A stretch of 64,000 nucleotides of DNA. It comes from JAAURB01 sp049649525 (GTDB taxonomy: Bacteria; Cyanobacteriota; Cyanobacteriia; Cyanobacteriales; Microcoleaceae). A program made the translations under genes and the position numbers. Below are positions 63,241-64,000 of this stretch, piece by piece. The notes below the pieces were generated by a model. The model was not told where the DNA came from and ran no database searches. It saw nothing but the letters and a program-made list of their open reading frames with translations. The stretch is taken from NCBI GenBank assembly GCA_049649525.1, contig JBARZE010000060.1, positions 124,001-188,000 on the forward strand, read 5' to 3'. Each line of letters opens with the position of its first letter. Within the stretch, counting starts at the first letter, position 1.

Positions 63241-63334
63241 CCCCACAGAATCATCAATCAACTGAAACCTGCTTTATTTCAACTAGAGTTTTGTTAGAAT
63301 AGATGCCTGGGTGAAACGAGGTGTTTATTGATTC

Positions 63335-64000
63335 ATGTCCTCAAAACGTGATAAGTATAATCAACTGGCATTTGCATTAGAAACGCTGAGATTATTGTGT
63401 GAAAAACCGATAACACGTAAGGAACTTTGTGACTCACTTTCTACCTTTTTAGAACGTTACGATAAAGCTGATGGTGATGTTAATCAGAAAGTTGATCGGA
63501 TGATTCGTAATCTAAGAGATTGTGGTTTTAAGATTCACAGTAAGCCTAGTCATCCCTACACATTAATAGAATCAAATTTCCCGGTTTTACTCTCTCCCCA
63601 ACAACGAGAAGCTTTAGCAATGGCGGCTAATTTTTTAACGGAAATGGGGTTTTCGGCGCAAGCAGCGCAAATTTTACGAATGGGTCATTTTGAGACAGTT
63701 GAACAACCCGTTGTAAAGGTTAATTTTAGTCCGCCAGTAGACTACAGTGAAGCAAAATTAGAGGAAATTGTAACTCAGCTTCAGCAACGTTTAGAGAATA
63801 AATGCTGCTTCGTAATTCGGTATCGTAATAGTAAGGAAAATGTGAGTAATCAAGATATTAACTATTCTGAATTACGTTTACATAATGGCGTACTTTATTT
63901 ACTGGCGTTTATTCCGACTTGGCAATCTCCCCACGAAAAACCCCCGAGTTTTGAACAAAACATTCTGTTTCGAGTAGATCGAATTGAACAGGTATTTCCT
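63335..64000 (+). CDS. WYL-domain transcription regulator (partial, runs off the window)
   Basis: The first 222 residues of a regulator, cut by the window end without a stop. The N-terminus forms a winged helix-turn-helix (NQLAFALETLRLLCEKPITR, then ELCDSLSTFLERYDKADGDV and DRMIRNLRDCGFKIHSK). A middle segment QREALAMAANFLTEMGFSAQ follows and the WYL region begins near CCFVIRYRNSKENVSNQDI, with WYL-type strands LRLHNGVLYLLAFIPTW. WYL proteins bind nucleotides or DNA ends and often control CRISPR or defence genes. In Synechocystis a WYL protein represses its I-D array. Control of this locus is therefore likely but not shown. The ATG at 63335 follows a 200-base gap. Confidence 0.85.
   Translation, partial: MSSKRDKYNQLAFALETLRLLCEKPITRKELCDSLSTFLERYDKADGDVNQKVDRMIRNLRDCGFKIHSKPSHPYTLIESNFPVLLSPQQREALAMAANFLTEMGFSAQAAQILRMGHFETVEQPVVKVNFSPPVDYSEAKLEEIVTQLQQRLENKCCFVIRYRNSKENVSNQDINYSELRLHNGVLYLLAFIPTWQSPHEKPPSFEQNILFRVDRIEQVFP

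Overview
The window is chromosomal DNA from a cyanobacterium, most likely a filamentous, non-heterocystous (Oscillatoriales-type) one. The signs are HIP1 octamers (GCGATCGC) inside genes, an Rbp-type RRM protein next to rpsU, a plastoquinone-pathway chorismate lyase, DUF1823, DUF4079, PATAN-receiver regulators, a candidate NtcA site and cyanobacterial heptamer repeats. The genus is inferred from gene content and style only; no search was run.

Left part (1-24.3 kb) is mostly housekeeping and metabolism: a transglutaminase-like protein, DUF1823, YajQ, a MAPEG protein, a DprA-like protein, a carotenoid oxygenase, a methyltransferase, a broken sulfotransferase, a CheY-like receiver, a decayed IS605-type tnpB, a GyrA/ParC subunit, a GT39 glycosyltransferase, chorismate lyase, a YyaL/DUF255 protein, an RRM protein plus ribosomal protein S21, a broken RTX gene, ArsS with two TVP38/TMEM64 membrane proteins, TadA, an HtpX-like protease and an archaeal/eukaryal-type ProS.

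Middle (24.5-47 kb) is rich in signalling. An ammonium-transporter/histidine-kinase fusion lies behind an NtcA-like site. A GT/DUF547/hydroxylase cluster, a KDPG aldolase and a PATAN-receiver plus CheY pair follow. Next is an overlapping operon of REC-GGDEF-EAL, REC-histidine kinase and YihY, then DUF4079, ComEC and tRNA-Ser(CGA). After the tRNA lies a histidine-kinase pseudogene of about 1.7 kb that keeps its frame almost intact but carries 22 in-frame stops. All 22 are one C-to-T change from Gln or Arg codons. hrcA closes this part.

Right part (47-64 kb) is a complete type I-D CRISPR-Cas locus. The array has 75 repeats and 74 spacers (47082-52560). A leader lies on its right side. The cas operon runs on the minus strand: cas3' - cas10d/csc3 (with an internal Shine-Dalgarno and ATG for Cas11d) - cas7d/csc2 - cas5d/csc1 - cas6 - cas4 - cas1 - cas2. 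Upstream and divergent are a small unknown gene and a WYL-domain regulator cut by the window edge. The array mixes a 38-nt and a 37-nt repeat allele. The leader-distal half is purely 38-nt, the leader-proximal part is mainly 37-nt, and they alternate between. Two spacers target allelic versions of one coding sequence and differ only at three positions spaced by three bases.

The most unusual observations are the C-to-T signature of the kinase pseudogene, the interleaved repeat alleles and their predicted effect on the Cas6 hairpin, the sibling spacers, and the Amt-kinase fusion with its NtcA-like site.
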